From positions 309,504,486-309,568,485 of the forward strand of contig CM077665.1 of NCBI GenBank assembly GCA_039707655.1: 64,000 nucleotides of DNA. Reading direction: 5' to 3'. The position numbers and the translations under genes were made by a program. Shown in pieces: positions 1-9,596 of the stretch (positions within the stretch are counted from its first letter, which is position 1; every line of letters begins with the position of its first letter). This DNA is from Elymus sibiricus. Its lineage: Eukaryota > Streptophyta > Magnoliopsida > Poales > Poaceae. The notes beneath the pieces are model-generated. The model saw only the letters and a list, made by a program, of their open reading frames with translations. It searched no databases and had not been told where the DNA came from.

Positions 1-99
1 CTACTACAGAATGGTCCAAAGATGACACATCAATCAGAGACCCTTCGATAAAACTGTGTGCGATGACCAAATCGCAAACGGTACAGTGCAAGCTCCATG

Positions 100-530
100 G
101 CTAATGACGTAAACTTTGTGCGATGGCGTATCCATCAAATACGATCTAAAAAATAGTTGCGTGTGCGATGTTTGGCAAACAGTTGGCCTAGATAAACTGT
201 TTGCGATTGGATAATATAACACAAACGCTTATGAAAATACAAGTGTGTGCGATGCACGGCATACAGTTCACCCCGATAAACTGTTTGCGCTGATCAAGCA
301 GAACACAAACGATTGTCCGGATGATCACGTGTGCGATAGACGGCATACATGTCAGTCGGATGAACCGTTTGTGATGAGGTAAAAAAACATAAACGGTTAC
401 ATAGATCAAGATGTGTGTGATAGACAGCATACTGGGATGAACTGTGTGCGATAAGCAAAAATAACACAAACGGTTTCTCAGATCAAGATGTGTGTGATGT
501 ACATAGGCCACTCGGATGTGTTGTGGGCAA
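100..530. repeat. Degenerate tandem array, about 80-bp period
   Basis: About five or six units, each with a GTGTGCGATG-like block, a GGCAAACAGTT-like block, an AACTGTTTGCGAT block and an ACACAAACGGTT block. Units begin near 164, 243, 329, 411 and 488. Because AACTGTTTG and CAAACGGTT are near-complements, each unit is partly palindromic. This looks like the subterminal repeats of CACTA-type elements and recurs at 2181 and 12345. Confidence 0.7.
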
Positions 531-808
531 ACGGTTCCGGATAAAGAACTGTCAGGGACTGATGAAATCATCACCGACGGTTTTGGTTGTTTATTCCATA
601 TGCGATGTGATTTGCTCAATCTGCCCGCAAACATCTATGCTCTGTTTAGAAGAACATGATTGCACAACCAAATTAAGCATCCAATACACACATAACATTG
701 GCGCACACCTTAATAAACTATTACATGCATAATAAACTTATCCCTCTAAAACTACGAACATTTCTGCATAGAGGGAGTATGAGAATTGAGAAATGATCAT
801 CAAATCAT

Positions 809-1492
809 CTACTTCTTGTGACGCTTGCCGCCAGTGCTCTGCTTGTGGCTCGATCCCTCGTTGTCTTCAGGTAGGAGGCACTTCCTCATGTTAAGGATCC
901 GCCTGAACATCTCGTAGCATGTGTACGCTTGCTTGGCCGCGGTCTGGAGGTGATATTCATCCAGTTTCTTCACCCAGCCCTTGTGCCAGAAAGGCTTGTT
1001 CTTGTTGCACTCGACCATCATGTCAGCGTAGTAGGGGTCGATGATGGCCTCGGCCAGGTCAACATGGGAGTCCATGTCCTTCTTGCGGCCCCAGACCCTG
1101 TAGTGGTGGCGGATGTCGACAAGCTTCTGGCAGGCCAAGCCCGAAGTCTTGAGCACCTTTGGATCGTTGGTGGTGTCCATTGTGGCGAACCTGTAGTTGG
1201 GGCTGTTGACAAACTTGGTGAAACGCTCACAAGGTACCGTGGCCAGGCAGTAGTGGTAGAGGAGGACGTGATGGCCGACGCACAACTGGGCGACGGCAAT
1301 CTTCTGATCATGCCCGGCACGACCGCCGGTGTAATCGAGGTCGAAGCCGACCACTTTGTACTTGTCATCCGCATCAAGCGGCAGCTCCATGGTGTCAATG
1401 GAGTCCTCCACCATGCCCGGGTCGTTGGTGTACACCACCGTGAGGTCCGTCTTCCTCATGTCGGTCTCCACATGATGCACGCCGAACTCCAT
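809..1492 (-). CDS. DnaQ-like 3'-5' exonuclease-domain protein (RNase D/WRN type), copy 1, probably inactive
   Basis: Uninterrupted minus-strand frame of 227 residues from the ATG at 1492. I chose this start because it aligns with the start of copy 2; an upstream in-frame ATG at 1633 would add 47 residues. The centre contains a VVGFDL-DYTGG block at the Exo I position of RNase D/WRN-like nucleases, which normally reads D-x-E; here the Glu is Asp. The Exo II region is near MDTTNDPKVL. At Exo III, where the family has Y-x3-D, this copy reads T-A-A-K-Q, so the last metal-binding Asp is lost. Family knowledge predicts nuclease activity on DNA or RNA 3' ends; the substitutions argue against activity. 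It lies inside T1, between repeat arrays, and is related to the copies at 1830-2005 and 2702-3373. Confidence 0.65.
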   Translation of the reverse strand: MEFGVHHVETDMRKTDLTVVYTNDPGMVEDSIDTMELPLDADDKYKVVGFDLDYTGGRAGHDQKIAVAQLCVGHHVLLYHYCLATVPCERFTKFVNSPNYRFATMDTTNDPKVLKTSGLACQKLVDIRHHYRVWGRKKDMDSHVDLAEAIIDPYYADMMVECNKNKPFWHKGWVKKLDEYHLQTAAKQAYTCYEMFRRILNMRKCLLPEDNEGSSHKQSTGGKRHKK

Positions 1493-1829
1493 TTGAGCGC
1501 CGCTGGACATCCTCTTTGTATGTGTCGTCCAGGGTGTGCTTATTGTGTTGTGGGGCACGATCGAAAGTGTGAAGAGACTATGGTTAATGGCCGTGGGTAT
1601 AAATGGGGGCCGGACGTCCTGGAAAACCGGCACGTCCGGATGGCAGTTTTTGCAGCACGTGATTCAGTCGTGGAGCACGTAACTGCATGGGGCGACACGC
1701 GTGGCGCAACCGCATGCATATGGAGCCCTGAACGTGATCGTGGGCCGGCCCCAACCGCTGGCAGAGCGCGCGCGGAGGGGCGTGAGAGCAGAGCACGCAC
1801 AGGGACGCGAGAGCAGAGCACGCGGTGGG

Positions 1830-2005
1830 AACGCGAGGTCGAACCAGACCACTCTGTACTTGTCCTCGTCAAGTAACAGGTCCATGACGCTGGAGTTCTC
1901 CATCCAGATCGGATGTTTGGTGTGCACTACGAACCGACATGGCGTGTCCACTACGGCATGCATGGTGAACTGGCGCTCATCGTCGGCAGCCACTCGGAGC
2001 GCCAT
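1830..2005 (-). pseudogene. N-terminal fragment of a third exonuclease-like copy
   Basis: The minus frame from 2005 matches the N-terminus of copy 2: an AADDE-QFT block, a VDT-x2-RF block, HPIWMEN and DKYRVVWFDL. It stops matching at the Exo I motif, where the sequence turns into GC-rich DNA with a repeated CGCGAGAGCAGAGCACGC block (about 1780-1835). It is therefore a truncated remnant directly upstream, in the minus-strand sense, of copy 1. Confidence 0.6.
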
Positions 2006-2180
2006 GGGAGCCGTGCAGCATACCCTGGGTCGGTTTTCTGCTTCTTAAGGTCCAGATATTAATCGTCAATTGCATTTTGATGTCTAGATATTAATCGGCC
2101 ATTGCATACTAAGGAAAAGATAGTACTACCAAAAAAAGAGTCTCCCTCATAAGATGTCATTTGCATGGTTGTATGTGATA

Positions 2181-2450
2181 CCCGGCAAACAGGTCGTTTG
2201 GACGAACTGTTTGTGTTGATCAAAAGTAACACAAACGATTCTGCGTAACAAGATGTGTATGATAGTGATACCCGGCAAACAGGTCGTTTGGACGAACTGT
2301 TTGTGTTGATCAAAAGTAACAAAAACGATTCTGCGTAACAAGATGTGTGTGATAGTGATACCCGGCAAACAGGTCAGTACTCGGAATTGTGTGGGAAGAC
2401 CGATAAAAAGACAGACGATTCCTGATAATAAGCTGTGTGTGATGTGGCCT
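2181..2450. repeat. Three 90-bp tandem repeats
   Basis: CCCGGCAAACAGGTC starts at 2181, 2271 and 2361, exactly 90 bp apart. The first two units are nearly identical and the third diverges after 2376. They carry the same AACTGTTTG / ACAAACGATT / GTGTGTGAT elements as the array at 100-530. Confidence 0.85.
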
Positions 2451-2701
2451 ATGGGCAAACACTTGCTCGCACCCAATTGTCTGTGATTGTTGAAATCATC
2501 ACCGACGTGTTCCTTTCTATAATCGTAAGCGATGTGATCTGCTATGTCTGCATATAGCATCTTTGCTCTGTCTATAGAACAACATCATGATTGCATAACC
2601 TAAATAAACATCCAATTACATTACTGACTATAGATAACATTTGCACACATCAATTAACAAGTACATGCATACTAAACTAGTAGTGACGATCATCAAATCA
2701 A

Positions 2702-3373
2702 TCATCTATACTTCTTGTGACGAGGGGTGCCGATCGGCGCAGGACGGAGGCACTTCCTCATGTCAACGATCCGCCTGCACATCTCATAGCTTACGTACGC
2801 ATCCTTGGCCGCGTACTTGATGTGATCTTCATCCAGTCTTCGGACCCAGGCGCGGTGCCAAGCAACCTTCTTCTTCTTGCAGACATCCTTCATGCCTCTG
2901 TAGTAGGGGTCGATGATGGCCATGGCAAGGTCAACCAGGGAGATCTTGTACTGGCATTGGATGTCCACAAGATTCCGGCAGGCCAAGCCAGTCGTCTTGA
3001 GCACCTTTTCATCATTGGTGGTATCCACTGTACCGAATATGTAGTCTGGGCTATTGACAAACCTAGCAAATCAATCGCAAGGCCTTGTGGCTAGGCAGTA
3101 GTGGTAGACGAGGACGTAATGGCCCACGCAAAGCTGGGCGATGGCAACCTTCTGATCATGCCCGGCACGACCGCCGGTGTACTCGAGGTCGAAGCCGACC
3201 ACTTTGTACTTGTCATAGACAAGTAACTGCTCCATGGTGTGGATGTAGTTCTCCACCCAGATCGGGTCGTTGGTGTACACCATCATGAGGTTCTTGAACC
3301 TTACGTGGGTGTCCACGTAGGCACGAATGGTGAACTGCCACTCGTCGTCGGCAGCCGCTGGGAGCTCCGCCAT
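2702..3373 (-). pseudogene. DnaQ-like 3'-5' exonuclease-domain protein, copy 2, with one in-frame stop
   Basis: A single minus-strand frame runs from the ATG at 3373 (MAELPAAADDEW) to the stop at 2702, about 223 codons, broken only by a TGA at 3071-3073. Copy 1 has an Arg codon at the same alignment column, so CGA to TGA is the simplest cause. The catalytic signatures look better than in copy 1: Exo I reads GFDLEYT (D-x-E), Exo II reads VDTTNDEKVL, and Exo III reads YAAKDAY (Y-x3-D). The stop falls between Exo I and Exo II and would remove the second half of the active site. The downstream flank (2465-2700) is clearly homologous to the flank of copy 1 (541-800), so a repeat-plus-gene module was duplicated. 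Confidence 0.7.
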
Positions 3374-3714
3374 TGGAGCTGAGCAGGATATCCTCTCTGT
3401 ATTTGGAGTGTGGGTGTGCTTCTTGCATTGTGGGGAAAGGTTGAATAGAGACAAGGTTAAATGAGCGGTGGAGTAAATGGGGGATGGACGGGCTGTAATT
3501 GGCACGTCTTGTCACCGCGTTCCCGGCGGAGGATTGCTGTGCAAGCTTGACCAGTGCACAAACAAGCATTCCCGGCGGTTCGTTTGGTCACGTGGCGGCT
3601 TGATGTGCCGCCAACGTATCGTTGGTGAGCCCGTTCCCGCACGAAAACGCGCACAGCCTCCCGCCCAGCTCGGTTGGCCACGCGTCGGCTGGAAGAAGCT
3701 CCCATTATTGGGGG

Positions 3715-4275
3715 CGCTAAATAGCAAACGGTTAGCAAAAATGATGCGTGTGCAATGACTTAAAGCAGCGTACAAGTTCAGCACTGAGCAGCGGTGTGGA
3801 ATATGCAGTGCGTGTGCGACTGGGAAGGACGGTGCGGGTTTTGTTAAGCGGGGACGATGGTGAGAGTTTTCTCGGCCATAATAATAATGTGCTTCGGAGG
3901 CGACGGTTCAATAGACACAGCCGTGTGTGATAAGTGTCACTACGGTGTAAATGGGCTGCCGTGGTCTGTGTAAATCCTACTGCCGCAGACGCTCGATGCG
4001 CGGGAATGCGTTTTGGACAATCAGGACACACGCGTGTCGCGGCACAATGTTAGTTAACCAAGTTTTGGGGTTCCAAATTTCATCTTTTCGTGTGACACCT
4101 GAATTTTTTACCGCATTCAACAAGTTTGCAGGTAAGTCAAGCATTTTTTACCGTGTGACACTAAAACATAGCTGTGTGTGCCGTAGGCAAACAGTTGCTA
4201 GTAGTAAATTGTGTGGGGACTCTAAGATAAGCATAAATATTCCATCAACCAAACTGTTTGCAGCTCAAGACTGCA
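3715..4275. repeat. Scattered T1 motif repeats
   Basis: Degenerate copies of the T1 motif: GCAAACGGTTAGCAAAA at 3724, GTGTGTGATAAGTG at 3922, and GTGTGTGCCGTAGGCAAACAG at about 4173. No convincing reading frame. The region sits between exonuclease copy 2 and the zf-XS candidate. Confidence 0.45.
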
Positions 4276-4430
4276 ATTACATTGCTCTACGTATTAGTTC
4301 ATAATAAAACAGAGTCTCACCGACATCTAGATCAACACATAATAAACATACTGAAGCAGAGATATAAGACGCACAAACTATATATAGCTAGGGTAGTGCT
4401 GGCATCAGGACATGTATATATAACTCAATC

Positions 4431-5545
4431 CTAATCGTACCCACCAACAACGTAAACTTTCTCCAGGTACTCCGCGTACGCGGCGTGCGCCACCCTCCGA
4501 GAATACTTCTGCTTGAAAGAGCCAACGGCTCGTCCTCTAGCATGCGCCAGAACACTTGCAAACACGGGGTTAAGCCTTTGGGCGCAGAACGGGCATCCGA
4601 AGCCCCCATTCCGGGTCCTGATACGACGATTATGCGTTCCCGCATAGAGCTCCCTAAGCTTTTGTTTCTTGTACCTTCTCTGGTCGTACTTATCGCTGCC
4701 AACGTCGTCAGATAGCACCTATACATATAATAGAAAATCATGACATTGATGAATAATATGCATAAAATGATATCACAAACTACTTAGGGCAACAAAATTA
4801 TTAACTAATGACTTTAAATGCATGAACCGATTATTTTCAAACAAACTAGGAACTTTGAAGTAAGTACTACTCCACATTATCACTAAAGTAGTGATCTACA
4901 TGCTCTTATACAGTGTTTATTTACAAATGGGTACATGTACAATCATCTATGTAGACCGATTATTAGCAAAATGATCATTTGTACAGGTCAACCATTAAAT
5001 CACTGTAAAACCTTAGACAGAATACTAGCATAATCGTATATACGGTTGTCACTTATCCAAGTCACTTATCATTTACCTACCAAACAATCAATACGTACAC
5101 ACTAACACAGATCTATCGAATCTTACTCTGATTACATGGATTAAAATAACATGAACCCCCGACGAATTCCAAAAAAAGGCAGAAAACAGAACTAATCAGA
5201 GATACCCTATGATATACTCCAAAATAGGGGGGGGGGTCTAATCTGTTATCCGTCGTCGTCGGAGCTGTCGCCGTCGCCGTCGGTGTCGTCGGAGTCGGTG
5301 GAGTGGTCATCAGAGAGGTCGTAGTAGTCTCTGTGCAGCACCGCCTCCTGCTGGGGAGGCACGACGGGGCTTACGACATCATTGCCGTGCTTCTGTCCGC
5401 GCGAGACCTCATCGGCCGGGAGGGCAACCTCGTCGCCCAGCATCAAGAGATGCTTAGTTGCTTCGCCGGCCCCGGCTTCGACCCCCACATCACCACTCCC
5501 TCCGATGGTGCAGTTGGTCGCCATCTGATACACTTCCGAGAGCAT
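4431..5545 (-). CDS. Candidate two-exon gene with a zf-XS-like zinc finger
   Basis: The 3' exon (4718 to 4431, stop included) follows an AG acceptor at 4719-4720 and encodes 95 residues. It contains CPFC, then VLAHARG, AVGS, and a VAHAAYAEYL block. That order (C-x2-C, His in an HA-G context, His before A-YL) matches the zf-XS finger of SGS3/IDN2-like plant proteins in RNA silencing. The 5' ORF (ATG at 5545 or 5524) is acidic and Asp/Ser-rich at its end. A GTAAGC donor at 5374 in phase 0 would join it to the 3' exon through a 656-bp intron and skip the acidic tail; reading through instead ends at a TAA at 5246. A TATATTAA box lies about 95 bp upstream of 5545. No XS or coiled-coil domain is seen, so function is unproven. 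It lies within T1 and may be captured. Confidence 0.4.
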
Positions 5546-5709
5546 TTATGACTGTGAACGGCGGCAAGGATGCATGTGCGGTGTGTGGAGAGAGGGGAGT
5601 GCGGCCGCCTGCTATAACCAGCGGCACATGCACGATTAATATAGAGTGGTTGGGAGCTAGGCGGGAGGCGGGTAAACGGATCGCCTCCCGGTGAGCCTAC
5701 GCAGTGGTC

Positions 5710-5960
5710 TTCTCGCATGCCTCACCCCTGCTCGCACGTCTCCCGTCTAGCCCGCGTAGAGGACTGCTCGCACGTCTCCCGGTTAGCCTGGGCAGAGGAC
5801 TGCTCGCACGCGTCCTGTCAATTCACACACCAGCTCGCACATCTCCCGGTGAGACAGAGCGGCCTGCTCGCACGCGTCCCGTCAATTTACACACCTGCTC
5901 GCACGCCTCACGGTTAGCCTGAGCCGCGGACTGCTCGCATCATGCGTCCCGTCGACTCAC
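5710..5960. repeat. GC-rich minisatellite
   Basis: Repeats of CTGCTCGCACGTCTCCCGG-like units alternating with GTCAATTCACACACC blocks; about seven GCTCGCA(C/T) starts between 5728 and 5935. No coding signal. Confidence 0.7.
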
Positions 5961-6157
5961 GTCCGCTCGGACGGCACACGCGGCTCGTGGTGGTACGTAA
6001 TATTTTGTTGGGACCAACGCACACGGTTGAATACTATAATCGTTCGTGATGGTAACGTGACAAGTGTGTGTACCAAGCACCAACCTTTAATAAGCTCCCG
6101 TTTGTAAGAAAAGTGTATCAAAAAATTGTCTCTAATTAGGCCAGAAATTAGCACACT

Positions 6158-6247
<90 letters not shown>
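6158..6247. repeat. (CA)n(TA)n microsatellite
   Basis: A short CA run changes into about 76 bp of uninterrupted TA dinucleotides ending at 6247. It is self-complementary and prone to slippage, so its length in the assembly may be unreliable. Confidence 0.95.
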
Positions 6248-6249
<2 letters not shown>

Positions 6250-7251
6250 TGAAACGGAATCCCAAGTTTCATGATTTTCAGTTGATTTTTGGATTCACTT
6301 CAATTTAAAATGATTTTTTGATGTTTGATGCCAAGCTGTCTAAAAACCAAAATTTTCAATGTTTTCCACGACGCCAAGATGTTTGAGGTTCCTTACCATT
6401 TATTGCATGGCGACTAAACACATGAACCCAAGGGGACATATGATTTCCCCCAATGAATTCTTGGAAACTCAATTATTGCATATTTTTCGAATGATATATG
6501 GACATTTTATAATTATAACACAGACTGATGTGTCACGTGTTTTCTGCATAAAAATAGTTTAATGTGCCTCGAAGTGGTGTTTCCGGTGATGGCCGCGCGG
6601 GGGGTGGGGGCTCTTTCCGTTTCACTTAGTTTGCGCTAGCCTCTATGTGTGGGATTGTCCGTTTTGTGAGGCAGTTGCCACCCCAAATTATCAAAATTGT
6701 GCATTGAAATGTTTAAAACAAGACACGTCATGCATGTGTTTAGGACACATGCACACGATGGTGGTGGTCCCTCGGACAATAATCCTTGCGTTATTAGTGA
6801 TCCGCACATTCGTTAGTCCATGTGGTCTATCACTTTTGAGCCGCATCGGTAGGGGTTTAACCAAGGTGGGTTAAGTTAATCTGCCCTATGTTGCTGTAGA
6901 TCATTGTCAGATTCCACACCAAAGATTGACGTGACGTACTCATGAGTACCTCCTACCGCTCAAAGTTGAGGGGGTCCATGGGAGGAGACATACATATTGC
7001 ACGCAATTTTCTTTAGCCTGGGGAATTTCCAATTTGTGAAGCACGCGGTGTATCAAAGTCGTGCACTTGGCATTTTGAATCAAAAAACATACCCATGCAT
7101 ATGCTTGTGTCACATATAATCTATGGTGGTCCTAAGTGTGGCTCCCTCACATGGTAATCGGTGACGCGTCACTCTATGGGGGCCATGTGTGGCACCTATA
7201 TATTATATATTGTTTTGACCAATGTGGATCCTTTTTGGTATGCATGCGTGT

Positions 7252-7624
7252 GGCCCTGTTTTGGATACTCTAACTTTAGCTAGAGGTTGGAGTTAGTTTC
7301 TAGCTCATGACTAACCCTAAACTAACTCTAGCCAAAGAGGTGTTTGGATGACAGGGTTAGATAGACAATAGATGCACTTGATGGAGAGAAAAGTGATTTT
7401 CCAGTGAGCCCAACGAGAACTAGCTCCAATTAGCACTTCTTGGCTGGTGGGATAGAGAGGGGGCCATGAGAACTAGCTCCAATTAGCACCTCTTGGGTGG
7501 GATAGTTTTTTTGTGTGGGTTAGATGCAAGTAGCTACAATCTAACCCTCATGTTTGAATACTTTAGGGCTATTTGAGCCCCAACTGGCTCAAACTAACTC
7601 TAACCCATGGATCGAAACTGGGCC
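7252..7624. mobile_element. Probable MITE with imperfect terminal inverted repeats
   Basis: The left end GGCCCTGTTTTGGAT is roughly the reverse complement of the right end ATCGAAACTGGGCC. Inside, GGTTGGAGTTAG near the left mirrors CAAACTAACTCTAACCC near the right. About 370 bp with no coding capacity. TIRs of this kind occur in grass hAT and Harbinger-like MITEs. I found no clean target duplication, so superfamily and exact borders are uncertain. Confidence 0.5.
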
Positions 7625-8409
7625 TATATATATGTGCGTTGTGATCGATCCTCTTCGTAAGTCGACTTACAGTTTCTAAGGCAAGTGACATTAAAGTTCC
7701 ATTGGTTACTAACTAAACAAACACTTAACTACATATATACATATATGTGTGGGCCTCATGCAGTGGGCGTTTGTTTTGTCAAACACTCTCCCACGTGGTC
7801 ATCGGCATCATCACACACCGACACAACCATGTCCATGTGGGTCGTCACTTTGACAGATGTCTGTAGAGATGTTTATTTGACTAAGGTGGATTCTTCTTGT
7901 TGGTATGTGTGTGTATATTATACGTAGTTGATATATGCATCGACATTTCAATTATAACAAAAAATCAAACGCATCGTACACATTGAATCCCTCCTATCGG
8001 ATCGAACTGTGGGCATGCTTGGGGATATATATGCATGGGTCATTGACCTCAGTACGTGGCCATTCTGGTTCGAGACACACACATGTGGCGGCGAAAGTTG
8101 TGTGTTAGTATTTGAAAACATCGCACAACACTTTCATGTATATACATATGTGCCTGGGGCCATGCATGTGCATTGGTGTTGTCTACAGACACTCCCTCGC
8201 ATGGTTATATATGGACGACATGCCAAATTTGTGGACCCATGTGGTCTATCACTTAAACCGGCCCATATATACTACAGGTTAATTTGACCAATGTAGATAT
8301 AGTCCTCTCATTATTTGTTACGATATAGTTCATGGTGAGATACGAGACAGAAGTTTGAGCGCATATATGTATATATAGGTCGTGGTGTTTGTTCGAAGCA
8401 TGTGTACGC

Positions 8410-8440
8410 GTGGGGCGGGGCGGGGGCGGGGGAGGGGCAT
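8410..8440 (+). other. G-rich run with G-quadruplex potential
   Basis: Four or more G-tracts of three to five bases in about 30 bp (GGGGCGGGGCGGGGGCGGGG). A second G-rich run lies at about 8801-8822. Neither is near a recognised promoter. Confidence 0.6.
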
Positions 8441-8999
8441 CACAATAGTACTATACGTACGTATACACGAAACCTATTTATGAGGTCAGGTACTACATAC
8501 CGTCCAACTTTTGAGCCACATCAAAAGGTTTTGCACGCACGAAATATCACACCACCTTAAGTAATTAGTTGAGCCACACACATGTAGTTGCGGTCTCACC
8601 CATCTTGTGAAGTTTCCAAGACACGCCCATCAGTGGGCCCGCGCAATCTACCCTCAGAACTAAAACACGGGGGAGGGGGTGATCATGATGGATTTCTATT
8701 GGTTTTGTGTTATGGTAGGGTGAATTTGCAGTTGTATTATAAGTTTGTAAGTTCATATATATATACTGAGCTACCATCCCCTCGCCGACTCGAAGGTGTG
8801 TGTGGGGGGGGGACAGGGGGGGCATAAGCCAACATTGTCGTGTGCTCTGGATGACATTGTGTGTCACATGAATGTTGTGCATTCCGTATTTGAACACCAC
8901 AACAACCTTTCCATACATACATTTGGTCCTCAAGCAGGTATGCATGTGCGATGACCCTAGATTTATCATGTTTAATTTCCAATGTTGTTATATAAATGG

Positions 9000-9596
9000 C
9001 AGGGTAGTCTTTTTTTGAAACTTAAATAGTAGATGAGTCGAAGGAGACAATTGTGTGCGATTGTGTACGCAGTAGAGTAGTAGCCACACTTGATTCCCGC
9101 ATGCTAACTGTGTGCCACACTTGATTCTCAAAAAAAAAACTGTGTACCACGCCCGGCCTGTGGTTGTCACGTAACTACAGACCACCTTGCACCAACCCGC
9201 ATAGAGAAATCTGAAAAATAGTTACCCGCCTTGATCAATTTAAAAATTGATGGTTCCGCGGGTTTATCTCTTTGAATTGCACACGGGTATTATGTTTGGG
9301 CCGTGTGCGATGTTTGTTCCTCCGGCGCCACTTCAAACCCTTCATATAAAATTTCAGTTTGTCCCGTCTTTTCATTCCCTCAAAGTAAAATTTAAAGTAG
9401 CCGCAGCATTTCCTCAAACACCACCTAGGCCCCTCCCACCCCCAACCCCACACAACTCCCTCGCTCGAACCCTAGCTACCTCGCCGTCGCCGCCGCCGCC
9501 CCCGACCCCGCTCCGCGTTCCACAGTCAACCTCTCCTGCTCTCCCCGTCTAGGTTACGAACCCATCTCCGTACCCTCGCCGCCCTGAATTTCTTAG
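9000..9596. other. Intergenic stretch and probable 5' flank of the B3 gene
   Basis: Contains T1 motif copies (GTGTGCGAT at about 9053; GCACACGGGT then GTGTGCGATG at 9282-9312), an AT-rich CATATAAAAT at about 9345 that could serve as a TATA box, and from 9420 a C/T- and CGC-rich stretch typical of grass 5' UTRs leading to the ATG at 9597. Confidence 0.4.

Larger units (their letters stand above)
6640..8950. repeat. Four or five degenerate direct repeats of about 230 bp
   Basis: Similar blocks near 6640-6880, 7010-7240, 7740-7910, 8050-8310 and 8840-8950 share, in order, a TTTGAA-AAAACAT stretch, a CATGCATATGTGC stretch, a GTGGT-TCCTC stretch, CCCTC-CATGGT, a CATGTGGTCTATCAC stretch and TTTGACCAATGTGGAT. 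They are too diverged to align confidently by eye. No ORF is shared. I cannot assign this to a known family. Confidence 0.4.

Noticed and set aside
1594..1603. TATAAATGG on the plus strand near exonuclease copy 1
   Set aside because: The gene is on the minus strand and no plus-strand gene follows; the equivalent place in copy 2 reads AGTAAATGG.
929..1876. Long plus-strand open frame of 315 codons opposite the exonuclease
   Set aside because: It is the complement of the exonuclease copy 1 coding strand; its protein has no recognisable domain and does not continue through copy 2.
6126..6308. Tyr-Ile repeat ORFs
   Set aside because: Translation of the TA microsatellite.
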